Virus record (IMG/VR): IMGVR_UViG_3300049893_001349
Span: 1 to 46,752 of that record
Length of the DNA stretch: 46,752 bases
Strand: one strand, 5' to 3'
Origin: a virus
A program made the translations under genes and the position numbers. Numbering within the stretch: the stretch's first letter is position 1; every line of letters starts with the position of its first letter. Shown here one piece after another: positions 23,401-29,945 of the stretch. Under the pieces are notes generated by a model. It ran no database searches, was not told the DNA's origin, and worked only from the letters and a program-made list of their open reading frames with translations.

Positions 23401-24096
23401 CTAAAACAACCGAAGTTGTGATTTAAAGTCATTAAAACGCTTTTCTTGTTTCTCATAATATTCTTGGTCTATTTCAAAACCTACAAAGTTGAACCCGCCT
23501 TTATACGCTGCAATCCTACTGCTTCCACTTCCTAAATGTGTATCTAAAATCAAATCGCCTTGCTCCGCAAAATTCTTTAAAAGCCATTCATATAAATAAA
23601 CAGGCTTCTGCGTTGGGTGTATTCTTACATCATCTGCCCCAACTATTCGCTTCTTAAATATCTTTGCAGGGCTTTTAAATGAAGTCCACGCAATTTCACA
23701 CATTGCCATACTAAACGCTTCTGGTTGCACCTTATCCCACACAATAAAGCAAGGCGTTGGCTCAAGGTGTTTAATCATATAATTCGCCCCCCACACAATT
23801 TGATTTTTAGATACCCTCACAAGTTCAGCGAAATAATCCTCGTTTGGTATTTCATTATCGCCTCCAGCAAATGATTTATACTTGTTTTTATCTCCTCGTT
23901 TTTCGCTGCCCTTGTGTCCCATAGCCATATTAATTCCATAAGGCGGATCAACTACAGCCAAATCGAAGTATTTATCTGGGTACTCTTTCATGCCTTGAAT
24001 ACAATCCATCATGTACACCTCGGACGAAAAAGTACAGCCACTAACACTGTGCTTTTGCAAAAGTGGCGTTTCTTGGTTTATGCTAGTTTTATTCAT
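23401..24096 (-). CDS. Cassette 6 DNA methyltransferase (N4/N6, beta-type order)
   Basis: Frame of 231 residues. Motif IV DPPYG at residues 50-54 comes before the SAM-binding motif I (DTHLGSGSS, 185-193), with HPTQKP at 160-165 and GFEIDQEYYE after it; this order is that of beta-class amino-methyltransferases (N6-adenine or N4-cytosine). No restriction nuclease is adjacent, so it is an orphan enzyme likely to protect phage DNA. The first 28 residues are encoded by attC F (KHSVSG corresponds to its R'' box), so the true start could be the ATG at 24012 (MMDCIQGM); families of this type usually have a few residues before that point, which favours the long form. Stop is 15 bases from attC E. Confidence 0.85.
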   Translation of the reverse strand: MNKTSINQETPLLQKHSVSGCTFSSEVYMMDCIQGMKEYPDKYFDLAVVDPPYGINMAMGHKGSEKRGDKNKYKSFAGGDNEIPNEDYFAELVRVSKNQIVWGANYMIKHLEPTPCFIVWDKVQPEAFSMAMCEIAWTSFKSPAKIFKKRIVGADDVRIHPTQKPVYLYEWLLKNFAEQGDLILDTHLGSGSSRIAAYKGGFNFVGFEIDQEYYEKQEKRFNDFKSQLRLF

Positions 24097-24173
24097 GTTA
24101 TTTCAGTTTCTTGCGGTGGATACTCTCGGCTTCCTTCATGCCACTTTTTCAGAAGCACTTAGCGTTAGCTGGC
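24037..24173 (+). repeat. attC site F
   Basis: R'' GCCACTAAC (24037-24045), arm GTGCTTTTGCAAAAGTGGC, loop, returning arm GCCACTTTTTCAGAAGCAC and R' GTTAGCTGGC (24164-24173). The arms pair over most of 19 positions. Its R'' is only partly complementary to the cassette 6 start (TTAGCTGC), so this box has drifted. Confidence 0.8.
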
Positions 24174-24428
24174 ATTGTATTCGACCACCTTACCAACTAA
24201 GTGTCGATGTGGATATTTTTGCACCGCATTTTTTATGGCCTTTTCAGCTAAAGCTTGCGTTCTGAACTGCTTTGCATTTACCTTTAATAAGGTTCGCCCA
24301 GGGTCTCCTTTCCAATTGGCTAAATAAAAAGGCTCGTTTCCATTCTCGAACATTGCGAGAAAACAACGACCCGCTAACACTGTATTTGATAAATCAGGGT
24401 CGGTACTGGTGTTGGATTCTGTCTTCAT
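24165..24428 (-). CDS. Cassette 7 small protein
   Basis: Frame of 87 residues. The TAA stop is formed by the TTA of the R' box of attC F, exactly at the cassette joint. Residues 1-25 lie mostly in attC G (SNTVLAG is its R'' region); an ATG at 24353 (MFENGNEPFYLANWKGDPGR, 62 residues) is the alternative start and agrees better with the conserved-looking part. That part (LLKVNAKQFRTQALAEKAIK) resembles small proteins with a beta strand plus an amphipathic helix that occur in Bacteroidota cassettes. Function unknown. Confidence 0.65.
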   Translation of the reverse strand: MKTESNTSTDPDLSNTVLAGRCFLAMFENGNEPFYLANWKGDPGRTLLKVNAKQFRTQALAEKAIKNAVQKYPHRHLVGKVVEYNAS

Positions 24429-24503
24429 TTTAGTATAGGTTTTTACGGTTGATGGGTTCGGCTTCGTGCATCCCCTGTTTTTTCAAATACTTTACCGTTA
24501 GCA
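24371..24503 (+). repeat. attC site G (right end of array)
   Basis: R'' CCGCTAAC (24371-24378), arm GTATTTGATAAATCAGGG pairing with CCCCTGTTTTTTCAAATAC, R' CCGTTAGCAAA with G at 24497. The last TT and following bases belong to the phage target. Site G is a complete attC, as expected for the end of a plus-oriented array. Confidence 0.8.
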
Positions 24504-24518
24504 AAAATTTAAAATACA

Positions 24519-24917
24519 TTAGGCAGTTGGATGTTGGTAAAGTAATTCAAAACACTCGGCCAATGCAGAGATATTTGTATCTCCGACTGCGCAATACGAG
24601 CAAACATCTCCATGCTTGTCTACCTGAACGAAAGCCGTACGATCTTTTTTTACAAAATTCAAAATTCCTATGTCCTTTTTTATAGAGAATACCTCATGTC
24701 CAATTTTGATAGATTCAAATATCCTGCTAGCAGGCTCAAAGCCTTTGATAGCATCTATGTAGCTTTCGATTAAAGGAGAAATCTCGTCTATTTCTTCTAA
24801 TTCGCTTTCTTCCTCATTATCCATGAACGAGTCAAGATGCCTATTTAATTCTCCGTCTAGGTAGCGTTGGCATTCGCTATCGAAGTTAGATTCTGTGATT
24901 CCAGTTGGTGTTAACAT
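24519..24917 (-). CDS. Acidic protein, first gene of the minus-strand operon
   Basis: Protein of 132 residues, strongly acidic in the middle (DNEEESELEEIDEISPLIES) with a C-terminal globular part (TAFVQVDKHGDVCSYCAVGD) that has a CxxC. It follows a strong minus-strand promoter and the AACAAAGCAATG leader. The cassette array lies directly downstream, so the promoter of this gene should also transcribe the minus-strand cassette genes. Family unknown. Confidence 0.75.
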   Translation of the reverse strand: MLTPTGITESNFDSECQRYLDGELNRHLDSFMDNEEESELEEIDEISPLIESYIDAIKGFEPASRIFESIKIGHEVFSIKKDIGILNFVKKDRTAFVQVDKHGDVCSYCAVGDTNISALAECFELLYQHPTA

Positions 24918-24941
24918 TGCTTTGTTGTTTTATTTCTAATA

Positions 24942-24949
24942 CAAAAGTA
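24942..24949 (-). promoter_or_regulatory. Minus-strand promoter TACTTTTG
   Basis: On the minus strand TTTG, a spacer of about 19, then TACTTTTG precede the leader AACAACAAAGCAATG of the gene at 24917. It is divergent from the promoter at 24990 and is the most likely driver of the minus-strand operon and of the inserted cassettes. Confidence 0.75.
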
Positions 24950-24989
24950 TTAAAAATAGTCTAGTTTTCAAAGTGTCTTGCATTTTTTT

Positions 24990-24997
24990 TATCTTTG
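24990..24997 (+). promoter_or_regulatory. Promoter -7 box TATCTTTG
   Basis: Bacteroidota-type -7 box about 17 bases before the ATG at 25015; the leader is A-rich. The T-rich stretch upstream has no clean TTG at -33. It is divergent from the minus promoter at 24942. Confidence 0.55.
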
Positions 24998-25014
24998 ATT
25001 ATAGAAAAAAAACT

Positions 25015-25461
25015 ATGAACTGGAAATCGTTTGCAATCGCTTTTGTTTTGGTTTTAATTGCGTTTTTGTGGCTTGAAAAATGCGTGACAACCAAGGGCAA
25101 AACGACTATGAAAATAGTTCACAAGGAAAAAACAGAGGTAAAAACTCGAAAGGACACCTCGGAAACTAAGACAACGCCAAAGGTCTTTAAGTCAAAAAAA
25201 ACGAAGGCCAAAATAATTCTGGACACGATCAAAACAAAGGGAGTTGAGGTGCTTATATCGGATTCTTTAGTAAACGATACCATTTTGTTTAGATATTCCC
25301 GAATAATAAAATCGGACTCAACAATAATAAAAACCATATCGGACACTGTTTATATTACTAGAGTTGATACTGTATTCGTTAAGGCAAAAAAAACATTCTG
25401 GATAGGGTTTGGCCTTGGGTATCTCTCTGGCTTGGGAACAGCCAAAGTGCTTTCTAAATAA
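25015..25461 (+). CDS. Membrane-anchored protein (148 residues)
   Basis: I start at the ATG at 25015 (MNWKSFAIAFVLVLIAFLWL). An N-terminal membrane segment (5-22) is followed by a long basic and Thr/Lys-rich stretch (KEKTEVKTRKDTSETKTTPK), beta-like repeats with TVYITRVDTVFV, and a short hydrophobic Gly-rich C-terminal segment (WIGFGLGYLSGLG). The arrangement, an anchor plus extended periplasmic region plus second hydrophobic end, could connect two membranes like a spanin. Single gene with its own promoter and terminator. Function not established. Confidence 0.7.
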   Translation: MNWKSFAIAFVLVLIAFLWLEKCVTTKGKTTMKIVHKEKTEVKTRKDTSETKTTPKVFKSKKTKAKIILDTIKTKGVEVLISDSLVNDTILFRYSRIIKSDSTIIKTISDTVYITRVDTVFVKAKKTFWIGFGLGYLSGLGTAKVLSK

Positions 25462-25466
25462 AGAAA

Positions 25467-25492
25467 AAGGGGGTTAAACCCCTTCTTTTTTT
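25467..25492 (+). terminator. Terminator after the 25015 gene
   Basis: Stem AAGGGG-GTTAAA-CCCCTT followed by C and seven T. It overlaps the stop codon of the convergent 35-residue zinc protein on the minus strand; on that strand the stem is followed by CTTTTTCTTTA, so it may work in both directions. Confidence 0.85.
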
Positions 25493-25581
25493 GGATCCTT
25501 CTTACAAACTGGACATTTGCAGTTTTTCAGGTCTTTTTCGGCCAAAAATAGGCCACATGGTTCGCAGATGTATTTTTTCAT
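25474..25581 (-). CDS. Miniature zinc-ribbon protein (35 residues)
   Basis: Reads MKKYICEPCGLFLAEKDLKN, then CKCPVCKKDPKKEGV. Two CxxC knuckles (C6, C9 and C23, C26, with C21 nearby) suit one zinc ion, as in rubredoxin-like ribbons. Its ATG overlaps the stop of the HNH gene (ATGA), so it is translated as the last gene of that operon. It is shorter than usual gene-calling limits. Could assist the HNH nuclease or bind nucleic acid. Confidence 0.7.
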   Translation of the reverse strand: MKKYICEPCGLFLAEKDLKNCKCPVCKKDPKKEGV

Positions 25582-25943
25582 TTTCTTGGATTAAAGCCGT
25601 GTTCTTTGTCGTGACACGCAAAGCACAGTAGTTTTATGTTTGTTTTATCACACCTCAACTCTGGGTGCGCTCCTTTAGTTTTGATGTGGTGAAAGTTTCG
25701 GATGTGATACTTTTCAATTCGAATCCCGCAATGTTCGCAAATTCTAGGACGCTCATCCCAAATTTCTTTAAACGTTTGATATTCAGCGTTTTTCCTTGCA
25801 ACAGACGAATGTTCTTTGGGTATCAAACCCTTTTCTTTCGCCCTTTCCAAACGCCTGTTTTTTGCACATTTCTGGCATAATCCAGAATCGTTAACAGGCG
25901 CAAGTTTTTGGCAAGAAAGGCAGAGTTTAATTTTCTGTCTCAT
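25578..25943 (-). CDS. HNH endonuclease
   Basis: Protein of 121 residues. The N-terminus carries a zinc ribbon (CLSCQKLAPVNDSGLCQKC) and the C-terminus the HNH core: CEHCG, NFHHIKTKGAHPELRCD, NIKLLCFACHDKEHG. The HH of NFHHI and the final CHDKEH supply the metal and catalytic residues. It may act in homing, packaging-associated nicking or host DNA breakdown; here it lies with SSB in an early operon, not beside the terminase. ATGA overlaps with both SSB upstream and the zinc peptide downstream. Confidence 0.85.
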   Translation of the reverse strand: MRQKIKLCLSCQKLAPVNDSGLCQKCAKNRRLERAKEKGLIPKEHSSVARKNAEYQTFKEIWDERPRICEHCGIRIEKYHIRNFHHIKTKGAHPELRCDKTNIKLLCFACHDKEHGFNPRK

Positions 25944-26311
25944 TTGTATTCTTGTCTTGGTGGTTTTTCGTCTTGAGATTCTTCTTGTTTCGGAGTCAAG
26001 TTTTTAACAACTTCGGCACGTATTTTTGTTGCGTACACGTCTATGCCTTCCTTTTGATACTTGTCTGTTTTTATTTGCCCTTCGACGTAAACCAAATAGC
26101 CTTTCTTAATGTAATCGGCCACGAATTTCGCTGTTTGGCCCCAAACTTCTACGTTGTGCCATTCGGTTTGTTCGACTTTGTTCCCGTTTTTGTCTTTGTA
26201 GGATTCTGATGTTGCAAGGGAAAAGTTGCATACTTTTTTATCCCCTACATGCTTTATTTCTGGTTGTCTACCAATCCGACCAGCCAAAATTACTTTGTTT
26301 ATAGATGCCAT
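25940..26311 (-). CDS. ssb: Single-stranded DNA-binding protein
   Basis: Protein of 123 residues with a clear OB-fold: MASINKVILAGRIGRQPEIK, VCNFSLATSESYKDKNG, TEWHNVEVWGQTAKFVADYI, GYLVYVEGQIKTDKYQKEGI. The C-terminal tail is charged but lacks the acidic DDDIPF tip of bacterial SSB, so partner recruitment may differ. Binds ssDNA in replication and in RecT-mediated recombination. Confidence 0.95.
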   Translation of the reverse strand: MASINKVILAGRIGRQPEIKHVGDKKVCNFSLATSESYKDKNGNKVEQTEWHNVEVWGQTAKFVADYIKKGYLVYVEGQIKTDKYQKEGIDVYATKIRAEVVKNLTPKQEESQDEKPPRQEYK

Positions 26312-26313
26312 TT

Positions 26314-26553
26314 TTACCGTGTTAAAATTAATGCGCTTGCTAATGCAACCGTTGACGCAAGAAAAACAGTCATTAAGAAGAAATAAACAGCCCTTTCACG
26401 CCTCGAGTATTCTAGTTCATCTCGGCTGATTGCCTTTACTACCTGTGTGTTAAGATTAGCCTTTATTGCTGTATCTTTCATTTTTTCGAAATCGCCTTTG
26501 TTTTTTTCGATTTCTTGCGCTACGTCTTGTAGGATTTTGTCTGTTATGTCCAT
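26314..26553 (-). CDS. Small protein with C-terminal membrane anchor
   Basis: Protein of 79 residues: helical, charged N-terminal domain (ITDKILQDVAQEIEKNKGDF) and one C-terminal membrane segment (VYFFLMTVFLASTVALASAL). Tail-anchored topology. It is located between SSB and another tail-anchored protein of similar plan, which suggests a duplicated or cooperating pair. Function unknown. Confidence 0.7.
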   Translation of the reverse strand: MDITDKILQDVAQEIEKNKGDFEKMKDTAIKANLNTQVVKAISRDELEYSRRERAVYFFLMTVFLASTVALASALILTR

Positions 26554-26554
26554 T

Positions 26555-26782
26555 TTATTTATTAATTATTAGTATTGTTGACATTATTAGTCCAACTAAA
26601 CACATTCCTAGTAAAAAACAAAGTTGGGTTATTTTTGCTTTTAGATGTTTGTTTTCATAAAGTAAATTAACATTTTCTTTATGAAAGGAAGATATTATAT
26701 TGTCTAATAAATCCGATCTTTTATCCAAAGTTTCAAATAGTTTTTTAACTATCTCTTCCGTTCTATCTTCCATATTACACAT
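26555..26782 (-). CDS. Small protein with C-terminal membrane anchor
   Basis: Protein of 75 residues with a helical N-terminus (EEIVKKLFETLDKRSDLLDN) and a single C-terminal membrane segment (LCFLLGMCLVGLIMSTILII). The first ATG overlaps the preceding gene by 8 bases; a second ATG (MEDRTEE) three codons later, just after that stop, is equally likely. Same topology as the next gene in the operon. Confidence 0.65.
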   Translation of the reverse strand: MCNMEDRTEEIVKKLFETLDKRSDLLDNIISSFHKENVNLLYENKHLKAKITQLCFLLGMCLVGLIMSTILIINK

Positions 26783-27008
26783 TTCTAGGAAACCCGAAAA
26801 CTAAGTCTTGATTAATTCCGTTTTGCTCACAAATCTTACTTGCGTTCAAAACATGTTCGCATCCTTGTTTAAAGCCTGTGCAAGTAGCAGTAAATGGGAT
26901 GCTTTTTAATGCTTCATCCGAAACGCGGATTAGCACTTCGGCCGATTTTGTCCAGTTGGCTTGGATTCGGTTTGCTTGAATCCAAGATAAAAATTTACTC
27001 TCTTTCAT
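26775..27008 (-). CDS. Small soluble early protein
   Basis: Protein of 77 residues, MKESKFLSWIQANRIQANWT, then KSAEVLIRVSDEALKSIPFT and a C-terminus with three cysteines (TCTGFKQGCEHVLNASKICE). It overlaps its neighbours by 14 and 8 bases in a tight minus-strand operon. I recognise no family. Confidence 0.65.
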   Translation of the reverse strand: MKESKFLSWIQANRIQANWTKSAEVLIRVSDEALKSIPFTATCTGFKQGCEHVLNASKICEQNGINQDLVFGFPRNV

Positions 27009-27696
27009 ACTTTTTTGCGTTCAATTTAGCATAACCTTTATCTATAAATAAATGTGAAAGCTGATCTAAACGGGTCTGAATTACAATCTCTTCCTTCCCT
27101 GTTATTCGCTTTAAGTTCGTGTATATAATGCGCTCAAGAGCCTTCATGTCATTCGCTATACCGCTATAACGGATGAAAAACCGCTCAAATTTGTCTAGTG
27201 TATATGCCATGCCATATTTCCGAAACTTCTCTAAAGTTGGCTTAAGCGGGTCGAAATGCTTGCGAACCAAATTATAAGAAGACCAAACCGCCGAACCGGC
27301 ACACTCTATTTGCAAAAGGCACTGAAGCTCTGGAGTATTAAAAGAAATAGCCGTATTTTCCTTGGTCATTGGTAGCTTTTCAAACGCAGCCCAAAGAGCT
27401 CTGGCCGACTCGAAAGTAATACCTTCTACATCCCTAGTTTCAGAAGTTTCGGCACTAAGAAACGAAAGTATGTCTCTATATTTAAGCAATATCTGTTTAG
27501 ACTTATATCTTTCATTTTTATCAAATGCCTCGTTTTCGCTAAAATCTATAAGTGCATTGTACATTATAACACTTGCGAAATAAGCGGCAGAAAGTGCCCC
27601 CTCGGCCATGTTTATTTGTTTGTCAATGTCTTCTGGTTGCATAGTAAGAGACACCCTTCTTTGCGTGCTCCCTAAAATAAATTTTGGTCTTTCCAT
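26995..27696 (-). CDS. Helical early protein, unknown
   Basis: Protein of 233 residues, first gene of the minus-strand operon after a promoter. Almost all helical, with several aromatic-rich amphipathic segments (LRSAYFASVIMYNALIDF-like region at about 35-52, VWSSYNLVRKHFDPLKPTLE near 140-160, MAYTLDKFERFFIRYSGIAN). No catalytic motif stands out. It might be a phage early takeover or structural scaffold protein; family not known to me. Confidence 0.65.
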   Translation of the reverse strand: MERPKFILGSTQRRVSLTMQPEDIDKQINMAEGALSAAYFASVIMYNALIDFSENEAFDKNERYKSKQILLKYRDILSFLSAETSETRDVEGITFESARALWAAFEKLPMTKENTAISFNTPELQCLLQIECAGSAVWSSYNLVRKHFDPLKPTLEKFRKYGMAYTLDKFERFFIRYSGIANDMKALERIIYTNLKRITGKEEIVIQTRLDQLSHLFIDKGYAKLNAKKYERE

Positions 27697-27715
27697 GTTC
27701 TTATTGTTATGAGTA

Positions 27716-27723
27716 TAAAAGTA
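27716..27723 (-). promoter_or_regulatory. Minus-strand promoter TACTTTTA
   Basis: On the minus strand TTTG, about 20 bases, then TACTTTTA, differing from consensus only in the last base. It sits about 20 bases before the ATG at 27696 and is divergent from the promoter at 27812. Confidence 0.6.
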
Positions 27724-27811
27724 ATACTATTTTATTACAATCAAACAATTTTGGCTAAAAAAATATTAAAAAAATATTAAAGCATTCTTTTTGAATATAG
27801 TAAAATAGTAA

Positions 27812-27819
27812 TAATTTTG
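27812..27819 (+). promoter_or_regulatory. Promoter TTG-N18-TAATTTTG
   Basis: TTG at 27791-27793, 18-base spacer, then TAATTTTG: a full match to the Bacteroidota consensus. The leader reads ATAATAAACAAAGCGATG, the same A-rich AACAAAGC form seen at several other starts in the genome. Confidence 0.8.
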
Positions 27820-27838
27820 TAGCATAATAAACAAAGCG

Positions 27839-28228
27839 ATGAATAAAGTGAACTTACAGCGAATGGCCGACCATATAAGGACCGTTTCGCAGGATCAATT
27901 CGACATGGATTACTATCGGATGTTTGAAGACGAAACATCTGCTGAGTGTAACTCGGTCGGGTGCGTTATTGGGCATTGTACAATATTAGATGTAGATAAT
28001 TTGGTTCGTTACAATGACGGGACAATCGACTTCGGCACTTGGTCTGAGAATTTTACTGGACTTAAAATTACATCAAGCGAATGGACTTGGTGTTTTTCGT
28101 CATTGTGGGCTGATGTTGATAATACTCCATGCGGGGCGGCGTCTCGGATAGAATATCTTATTGCGTGCGGGTCGGTTCCTGCTAATTGGCTTCTTCAAAT
28201 GGATGGAACGGAGGGATTATGCTACTAA
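27839..28228 (+). CDS. Early protein with CNSVGCVIGH motif
   Basis: Protein of 129 residues. The motif TSAECNSVGCVIGHCTILD with a final WLLQMDGTEGLCY is familiar from small phage and plasmid proteins of unknown role. The cysteine/histidine spacing (C-x4-C-x3-HC) hints at metal binding. First gene of a plus-strand early operon of four genes. Confidence 0.7.
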   Translation: MNKVNLQRMADHIRTVSQDQFDMDYYRMFEDETSAECNSVGCVIGHCTILDVDNLVRYNDGTIDFGTWSENFTGLKITSSEWTWCFSSLWADVDNTPCGAASRIEYLIACGSVPANWLLQMDGTEGLCY

Positions 28229-28986
28229 CATACGAAGAACTTAACGCCTTCCTTTCAGAAAGGGGTGCGATCACGCTTTTCGGGCTATGTGAGGAAGCGT
28301 ACGGAGACAGGGCAAGATATTGTTATCGGCGAATAACCGAACACGGAGCCTTGTGGAAACACGAAGAACAAATGAGAAAAACTATGGAAAAGTACGGGTT
28401 TGGTTTGTCTCAAGACACCGAAAAAGCCTGTATTTCGGTGGAAGACCTTAAAACGTTTTTGTCCGAAAGGCCGACGCTAAAAACGACATTAGTATCCTTG
28501 GAAACAGGCAAAGGCAAATCTTACATCAAGTCGATTTTGGAGAAAGACCGAATATCAAGGGATGCAAGCCAAAGGCTTGTAAAACATTTGTGCAAATATG
28601 GCTTTGTGATAACACAAAAAAACAGAGACCTATACCGAAAAATATTTGAAATGAAACAGACAAATTTAGAAATTCTGTCACCGTACATGACTTTGGCCAA
28701 AAAACATGGGATTACGTCTAAATCAATTGCATTTGCATCGGATCTAAGCGAAGACACTGTTTTAAAGCAACTTAGAGGTATTAACCCTTTAACGGACTCG
28801 AATCTTAAAAAGATTACAGACTATTTATGTTCAGGGTTTGCTGAATTTTCTGATCAGGCAATGATCGATCACTACGGCATAAACGCAGTAAGGAGAGCAA
28901 AAAAAACAAAAGAGGCTGAGCGTGAAATGTATTCAAATTTTAGCGAAATTGTAAAAAACGAATTCTTAAAATTAAGAGATGAGTAA
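28219..28986 (+). CDS. Repeated HTH-like DNA-binding protein
   Basis: I start at the ATG at 28219 (MLLTYEELNAFLSERGAITL, 255 residues) instead of a longer frame into the preceding gene. The sequence appears to hold three related helical units: ERGAITLFGLCEEAYGDRAR...KYGF, ERPTLKTTLVSLETGKGKSY...KYGF, KKHGITSKSIAFASDLSEDT...YLCS. Each looks like a helix-turn-helix followed by a capping helix. A DNA-binding regulator or replication factor is the likely role; unproven. Confidence 0.65.
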   Translation: MLLTYEELNAFLSERGAITLFGLCEEAYGDRARYCYRRITEHGALWKHEEQMRKTMEKYGFGLSQDTEKACISVEDLKTFLSERPTLKTTLVSLETGKGKSYIKSILEKDRISRDASQRLVKHLCKYGFVITQKNRDLYRKIFEMKQTNLEILSPYMTLAKKHGITSKSIAFASDLSEDTVLKQLRGINPLTDSNLKKITDYLCSGFAEFSDQAMIDHYGINAVRRAKKTKEAEREMYSNFSEIVKNEFLKLRDE

Positions 28987-29173
28987 TAAACTAGTATATT
29001 CTGACGCAATAGAAAAAGCGTTCGAGTACATTGCAACTGTTTCGAAACGTAACGCTGACAGTATGAGACGTGGGGGGAAGATCACTAGGAAGTTTTTGAA
29101 AGAAGTTTCCGAAAAATTTGGCGTGCAAGCGAGCACAATAGTAAGGATAGGTAGTTATATCGTAACCGAATGA
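28979..29173 (+). CDS. Small HTH-like protein
   Basis: Protein of 64 residues with KITRKFLKEVSEKFGVQAST, then IVRIGSYIV, a likely helix-turn-helix. Overlaps the preceding gene by 8 bases and the resolvase gene by ATGA. Probably DNA binding, acting with its neighbours. Confidence 0.65.
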   Translation: MSNKLVYSDAIEKAFEYIATVSKRNADSMRRGGKITRKFLKEVSEKFGVQASTIVRIGSYIVTE

Positions 29174-29646
29174 AGGTAATTGCGATTGATTGCGGAATCC
29201 ATAACGGACTAGCCGTGTTTTGCACCGACAAACAGGAGTTTGAAACGGTTCGTACTTACCAACTTTGGGAGCTTTTCGTGATACTGGACTACGTTTGCAA
29301 GATGAACGAAGGGAACTATTCTATGTATGTCGAAAATCCCAATACATACGTACCGTTCGGCAATGCGAAAAAACAAAACGCAAAACGCCAAGGGGCTGGA
29401 GCTGTCAAACAGACGTATAAGCACATTACGGAGTTTTTGGAATCTAAAGGCTTTGATTATAAGGCTGTTACAGTAAGAAGAAACCTAAAACGGATTTATA
29501 AATTCAAAGGATCAAAGCCATCCGCCTTGGAATTTGAAACGATTACAGGTTACATTGGCAGAACAAACGAACATAACCGAGATGCCGGGATAATAGCTTG
29601 GCATTATAGTAATAATAAATTCATAATCAAAATAATACAAAAATGA
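29170..29646 (+). CDS. RuvC-like Holliday junction resolvase
   Basis: Protein of 158 residues with the RNase H-like fold signature of RuvC family enzymes: first strand VIAIDCGIHNGLAVF (D7), second acidic residue in YVENPN (E55), helix RQGAGAVKQTYKHITEFLE, and terminal H135 with D138 in HNRDAGIIA. These supply a D-E-(H/D)-D metal site. It resolves branched DNA formed in RecT-mediated replication, before packaging. Translated with ATGA overlap from the HTH gene. Confidence 0.85.
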   Translation: MKVIAIDCGIHNGLAVFCTDKQEFETVRTYQLWELFVILDYVCKMNEGNYSMYVENPNTYVPFGNAKKQNAKRQGAGAVKQTYKHITEFLESKGFDYKAVTVRRNLKRIYKFKGSKPSALEFETITGYIGRTNEHNRDAGIIAWHYSNNKFIIKIIQK

Positions 29647-29699
29647 CTATTTAAAATCGTTTAAGTTTTATCCAAGAAAAATTAATAAAAATAGAGACT

Positions 29700-29894
29700 T
29701 TGCTACTTTCACAAAAGAAAGTGCTAACACTTGATGAAGTATCAGACTATACAGGGCTTTCAAAAAGTTTTTTATATAAACTTACATGTAAAAATGAGAT
29801 TCCGTGCTATAAACCCTTAGGGAAGCATATTTATTTTAACAAAGAAGAGATAGATTCTTGGTTACTACAAAATAAAAGTTTAATATCAAGTTAA
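29700..29894 (+). CDS. Excisionase-type HTH protein (HTH_17)
   Basis: Protein of 64 residues. KVLTLDEVSDYTGLSKSFLY, then KLTCKNEIPCYKPLGKHIYF and NKEEIDSWLL follow the winged-helix pattern of the excisionase-like MerR-type domain, common in Bacteroidota mobile elements. The only possible starts are TTG at 29700 or GTG at 29721, and the TTG lies inside a promoter-like string (TTAATAAAAATAGAGACTTTG), so GTG may be the real start of a shorter protein. No integrase is present, so it is more likely a regulator. Confidence 0.7.
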   Translation: MLLSQKKVLTLDEVSDYTGLSKSFLYKLTCKNEIPCYKPLGKHIYFNKEEIDSWLLQNKSLISS

Positions 29895-29917
29895 TAAACT
29901 TCAATAAATACAAAAGC

Positions 29918-29945
29918 AAAAAGCACCCGTTAAAAGGTGCTTTTT
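29918..29945 (+). terminator. Terminator after the HTH_17 gene
   Basis: Stem AAAAAGCACC / GGTGCTTTTT with loop CGTTAAAA and further T. The stop codon of the minus-strand RHH protein lies in the loop, so the hairpin also ends that gene. Confidence 0.85.

Larger units (their letters stand above)
20821..24497 (+). mobile_element. Integron-type gene cassette array (7 attC sites, no integrase)
   Basis: Seven imperfect palindromes with the attC plan (RYYYAAC-like box, stem arm, loop, stem arm, GTTRRRY-like box) separate small genes. Cassette joints by the G|TT rule: 20820/21, 21218/19, 21559/60, 22434/35, 22819/20, 23378/79, 24164/65 and 24497/98. In five cassettes the first bases are the complement of that cassette's own R'' box. 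No integron integrase lies in the genome, so this is a CALIN-like cluster. Asymmetry (left box always followed by A, right box always preceded by C, as in classic attC) and the half-site on the left suggest plus orientation, although most genes read minus. Confidence 0.85.

Noticed and set aside
23401-24096. Complete restriction-modification system
   Set aside because: No nuclease gene next to the methyltransferase; the HNH gene at 25578 is in another operon with SSB.
23914-24265. Two plus-strand frames
   Set aside because: Antisense to the methyltransferase and attC F.
20553-24917. attC palindromes considered as IS ends or terminators
   Set aside because: No transposase, no target duplications, arms differ from site to site, and boxes show the cassette-wise complementarity expected only for attC.
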